Made by a program: the position numbers and the translations under genes. Shown in pieces: positions 61,681-64,000 of a stretch of 64,000 bases of DNA. The notes beneath the pieces were generated by a model. It made no database searches. It saw nothing but the letters and a program-made list of their open reading frames with translations, and had not been told where the DNA came from. Source of the stretch: Betaproteobacteria bacterium (GTDB taxonomy: Bacteria > Pseudomonadota > Gammaproteobacteria > Burkholderiales > Casimicrobiaceae); NCBI GenBank assembly GCA_013298695.1, contig JAAFIS010000005.1, positions 246,641-310,640 of the forward strand. Reading direction: 5' to 3'. How positions within the stretch are numbered: position 1 is the stretch's first letter; each line of letters opens with the position of its first letter.

Positions 61681-62172
61681 ATGTCGACGACACCAACGCT
61701 ACATTTTTTCTGCGGTAAGGCGGGCGCTGGCAAAACGACCGTTGCAGCTCGCCTCTCGAAAACCGAGACGGCGATCTTGATGTCCGAAGACATCTGGCTT
61801 ACGCGCCTTTACGGCGACCAAATGAAAGTGTTCGATGACTACATCCGATTTTCGAGCAAGCTCAAAACGGTTGTCGGCCCGTTGGTTGTTGACCTACTAA
61901 AAGCGGGGCACTCGGTTGTGCTCGATTTTCAAGCAAATACTGAGGTGGGTCGTAGTTGGTTTCGCTCGTTGTTCGAGCAAGCCGGCGCAGCACACGTGCT
62001 GCACTACGTCGACGCTTCAAACGAGACCTGCCTGAGTCAGATCGCCAAACCTAACATCGAACGACCCGAAGGCTCGCATCACATCACCGAGGAAGTTTTT
62101 CTCTACGTCACTTCGTTTTTTCAGCCACCTCAGGCACGGGAAAATTTCAACGTCGAAATGCACGTGGTCTAG
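61681..62172 (+). CDS. P-loop kinase-like ATPase
   Basis: 163 residues. FFCGKAGAGKTTVAARLS is the Walker A loop near the N-terminus. LKAGHSVVLDFQANTEVGRS carries a likely Walker B-like aspartate. HYVDASNETCLSQI with the following basic residues resembles the lid of small-molecule kinases or chloramphenicol phosphotransferase-like proteins. The substrate is unknown; such proteins phosphorylate small molecules, tRNA bases or antibiotics. It is monocistronic, 92 bp after ligA. Confidence 0.82.
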   Translation: MSTTPTLHFFCGKAGAGKTTVAARLSKTETAILMSEDIWLTRLYGDQMKVFDDYIRFSSKLKTVVGPLVVDLLKAGHSVVLDFQANTEVGRSWFRSLFEQAGAAHVLHYVDASNETCLSQIAKPNIERPEGSHHITEEVFLYVTSFFQPPQARENFNVEMHVV

Positions 62173-62296
62173 GCGGCGCAATGCGCGATTACGTCCCAGC
62201 TACCTTAGTCTGACGGTAAACGCGTCCATCGTACTGGCAGCCCGCGCGGAGGTGCAGAGCACGGCACGATCTGCAGACGCTAATTGAGCTCAAGCG

Positions 62297-63811
62297 CTAA
62301 TCATCCTCCGACAACCGCACGCCACGCTTCCGCAAAACCCACGGTACAAACATCACGAGGATGGTGAGCACCATGAACGTACAGGCGATGGGTTGTTTGA
62401 AGAAGATGAGCCAGTCGCCTTGCGCGATTGACAGCGCATTGCGAAGTTGCTTTTCACTCATCGGGCCCAAGATCATGCCAACAATCACTGGGGCGACCGG
62501 AAAATCGAAGCGGCGCATGATAACGCCGACGACGCCGATCAAGTACATGAGCACTAGATCAAACGCGCTTTGCCGCATGCCGTACACACCGATGCTTGCA
62601 AATACGAGAATGCCCGCGTAGAGCTGGGGCTTAGGTATCAGCAGTAGCTTCGCCCAGAGTCCCACGAGCGGTAAATTCAGAATCAGCAGCATCACGTTGC
62701 CGATGTAGAGCGACGCGATAAGTCCCCACACGAGCGGGCCGCTGGTTTGAAAGAGCAGCGGGCCAGGTTGGATGTTGTAGTTTTGAAACGCGCCGATAAG
62801 AATCGCGGCAGTCGCCGAAGTTGGAATGCCAAGCGTGAGCAGCGGAACTAGCGCACCTGCAGCGTTTGCGTTGTTTGCGGCCTCGGGCCCCGCGACGCCT
62901 TCAATGGCACCTTTGCCGCCTTCGCTTGAGAAATCAGCGGGGTGTTTGCTGAGTTTTCTCTCGGTGGAATACGAAAGAAATGTGGGGATTTCTGCGCCGC
63001 CCGCGGGCACTGAGCCAAACGGAAAGCCAATCGCCGTTCCGCGAAGCCACGCTGGCCACGAGCGCTTCCAGTCGTCGCGCGTCATCCAAATACTAGAAAG
63101 CGCGTTTCGAGATTCGTTCGATCTTTTCGGTTCGTACAGCACGTTATAGAGCGCTTCGCCAACCGCGAATAGACCCACAGCAACCAAGACAAACTCAATC
63201 CCGTCGATCAGCTCAGGCACGCCCGCGGTGTAGCGCGGGATGCCAGCTATTGCATCCATGCCGACTAATCCAATTGCAAGCCCAATCGCGAGAGAAACGA
63301 TGCCACGAACCATCGACGCGCCGAGAACAGAGGACACGGTGACGAACGCGAGCACCATGAGCGAGAAGAATTCCGCTGGCCCAAACTTGAGCGCAAAATC
63401 GGCAACGAGCGGCGCGAATAAGGTGAGTAATACGATGCCAATAGTGGCTGCCACAAACGAGCCAATTGCAGCCGTTGCAAGCGCGGGTCCGGCTCTGCCA
63501 TTTTTGGCCATCATGTTGCCTTCAAGCGCTGTCATGATCGACGAGCTTTCTCCGGGCGTGTTCATGAGGATCGATGTAGTTGAGCCGCCGTATGCGGCGC
63601 CGTAGTAAACGCCGCACAACATAATGAGCGCCGACGCGGGCTCTACTTTAGCGGTGATTGGCAGCAACATCGCAACCGTGAGTGCTGGCCCGATTCCGGG
63701 CAACACGCCAACGGCAGTACCCAGCAAGCAGCCGATGAACGCCCACATGAGATTCGCGGGCGCAAGCGCCGTTGCGAAACCGCTTAAAAGCAAATCCCAG
63801 GTTTCAATCAT
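62297..63811 (-). CDS. tctA: Tripartite tricarboxylate transporter permease TctA
   Basis: 504 residues with about twelve membrane segments. [40 protein letters not shown] and [20 protein letters not shown] are TctA signatures, and the second half holds [20 protein letters not shown]. TctA is the large membrane subunit of the TctABC secondary transporter for citrate or related carboxylates, and is common in betaproteobacteria. The gene tail of the small subunit lies upstream on the same strand; the periplasmic binding protein TctC is not within the window. Confidence 0.95.
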   Translation of the reverse strand: MIETWDLLLSGFATALAPANLMWAFIGCLLGTAVGVLPGIGPALTVAMLLPITAKVEPASALIMLCGVYYGAAYGGSTTSILMNTPGESSSIMTALEGNMMAKNGRAGPALATAAIGSFVAATIGIVLLTLFAPLVADFALKFGPAEFFSLMVLAFVTVSSVLGASMVRGIVSLAIGLAIGLVGMDAIAGIPRYTAGVPELIDGIEFVLVAVGLFAVGEALYNVLYEPKRSNESRNALSSIWMTRDDWKRSWPAWLRGTAIGFPFGSVPAGGAEIPTFLSYSTERKLSKHPADFSSEGGKGAIEGVAGPEAANNANAAGALVPLLTLGIPTSATAAILIGAFQNYNIQPGPLLFQTSGPLVWGLIASLYIGNVMLLILNLPLVGLWAKLLLIPKPQLYAGILVFASIGVYGMRQSAFDLVLMYLIGVVGVIMRRFDFPVAPVIVGMILGPMSEKQLRNALSIAQGDWLIFFKQPIACTFMVLTILVMFVPWVLRKRGVRLSEDD

Positions 63812-63909
63812 GAGTTGACCTTCGTAAGTTGTGTTGCCACTAGATGCGCTCTGTGTTCACGCAAAACGTTCATGGCCAAATTGATGCGACTCGTGCACAG
63901 CCTCGCTTG

Positions 63910-64000
63910 TTACAGCCAATCATTGACGAGACGAGGCAAATTTACGTCGAGTACGAGGGTAAATAACCAAAACACAGGCAACACGATAACCGCGCCCCAC
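63910..64000 (-). CDS. C-terminal end of a probable tctB-like small permease subunit (partial)
   Basis: The minus-strand frame enters from the window edge and stops with TAA at 63910-63912. The 29 visible residues (AVIVLPVFWLFTLVLDVNLP then RLVNDWL) form one membrane helix plus a short tail, as at the end of TctB. Position directly upstream of tctA (98 bp) supports it. Too short for certainty. Confidence 0.5.
   Translation of the reverse strand, partial: WGAVIVLPVFWLFTLVLDVNLPRLVNDWL

Overview
The window looks like chromosomal DNA of a betaproteobacterium, most likely Burkholderiales, with moderate G+C. The evidence is gene content and order: serC-pheA-tyrA-aroA, the ECF sigma factor/DUF3619/DUF3106 trio, hisZ-purA-phosphoribosyltransferase, smc-zipA-ligA, a homodimeric pyruvate dehydrogenase E1 and TctA-type tricarboxylate uptake. 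Almost all of it is coding. I see no rRNA, tRNA, prophage, transposase or CRISPR array.

Layout. 0-2.1 kb: a cut-off PLP aminotransferase and a DUF389 membrane protein. 2.4-5.8 kb: an Lrp/AsnC regulator divergent from a homodimeric 2-oxoacid dehydrogenase E1 gene that carries an in-frame insertion of palindromic repeats. 5.8-10.3 kb: a class V aminotransferase, a GntR/FCD regulator with a palindromic operator, a PhyH-type dioxygenase and a SAF-domain oxidoreductase, probably an unassigned catabolic cluster. 10.4-15.2 kb: a stress/low-oxygen module (DUF2892, beta-CASP nuclease, DUF4010 membrane protein, DUF6544, universal stress protein) with two FNR-type boxes. 15.4-19.9 kb: serine and aromatic amino acid synthesis. 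20.1-22 kb: cytochrome b561 with two YceI proteins. 22.5-26.9 kb: a 1470-residue secreted metallopeptidase. 27.1-30.4 kb: hisZ, purA and a purine phosphoribosyltransferase, separated by two arrays of short hairpins. 30.7-34.8 kb: an RDD protein, a two-gene secreted Cys-rich protein/thioredoxin-fold locus, and the sigma/DUF3619/DUF3106 trio. 35-44 kb: secreted lipase, 2,4-dienoyl-CoA reductase, S41 peptidase, endonuclease/phosphatase-fold protein and an orphan ABC solute-binding protein. 44.2-54.5 kb: hrpA, a DUF1631 gene, pyrD, a lytic transglycosylase, manC and queF. 54.6-61.6 kb: smc, zipA, ligA. The window ends in a P-loop kinase and tctA with the tail of a tctB-like gene.

The most unusual elements are four. 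(1) Two arrays of consecutive hairpins flank purA; the stems differ in sequence, but the 9-nt linkers share the pattern TANRACGWC. (2) A 31.4-33.3 kb locus encodes a secreted protein with a six-cysteine tail followed by an exported thioredoxin-fold protein whose only cysteine sits in a CxxS motif; upstream lies a G9 tract between a perfect -35 and a possible -10, a layout known from phase-variable promoters. (3) About 64 codons of palindromic repeat DNA sit inside the dehydrogenase E1 gene without breaking the frame. (4) A perfect and a near-perfect FNR box lie 33 bp apart upstream of the beta-CASP nuclease gene.
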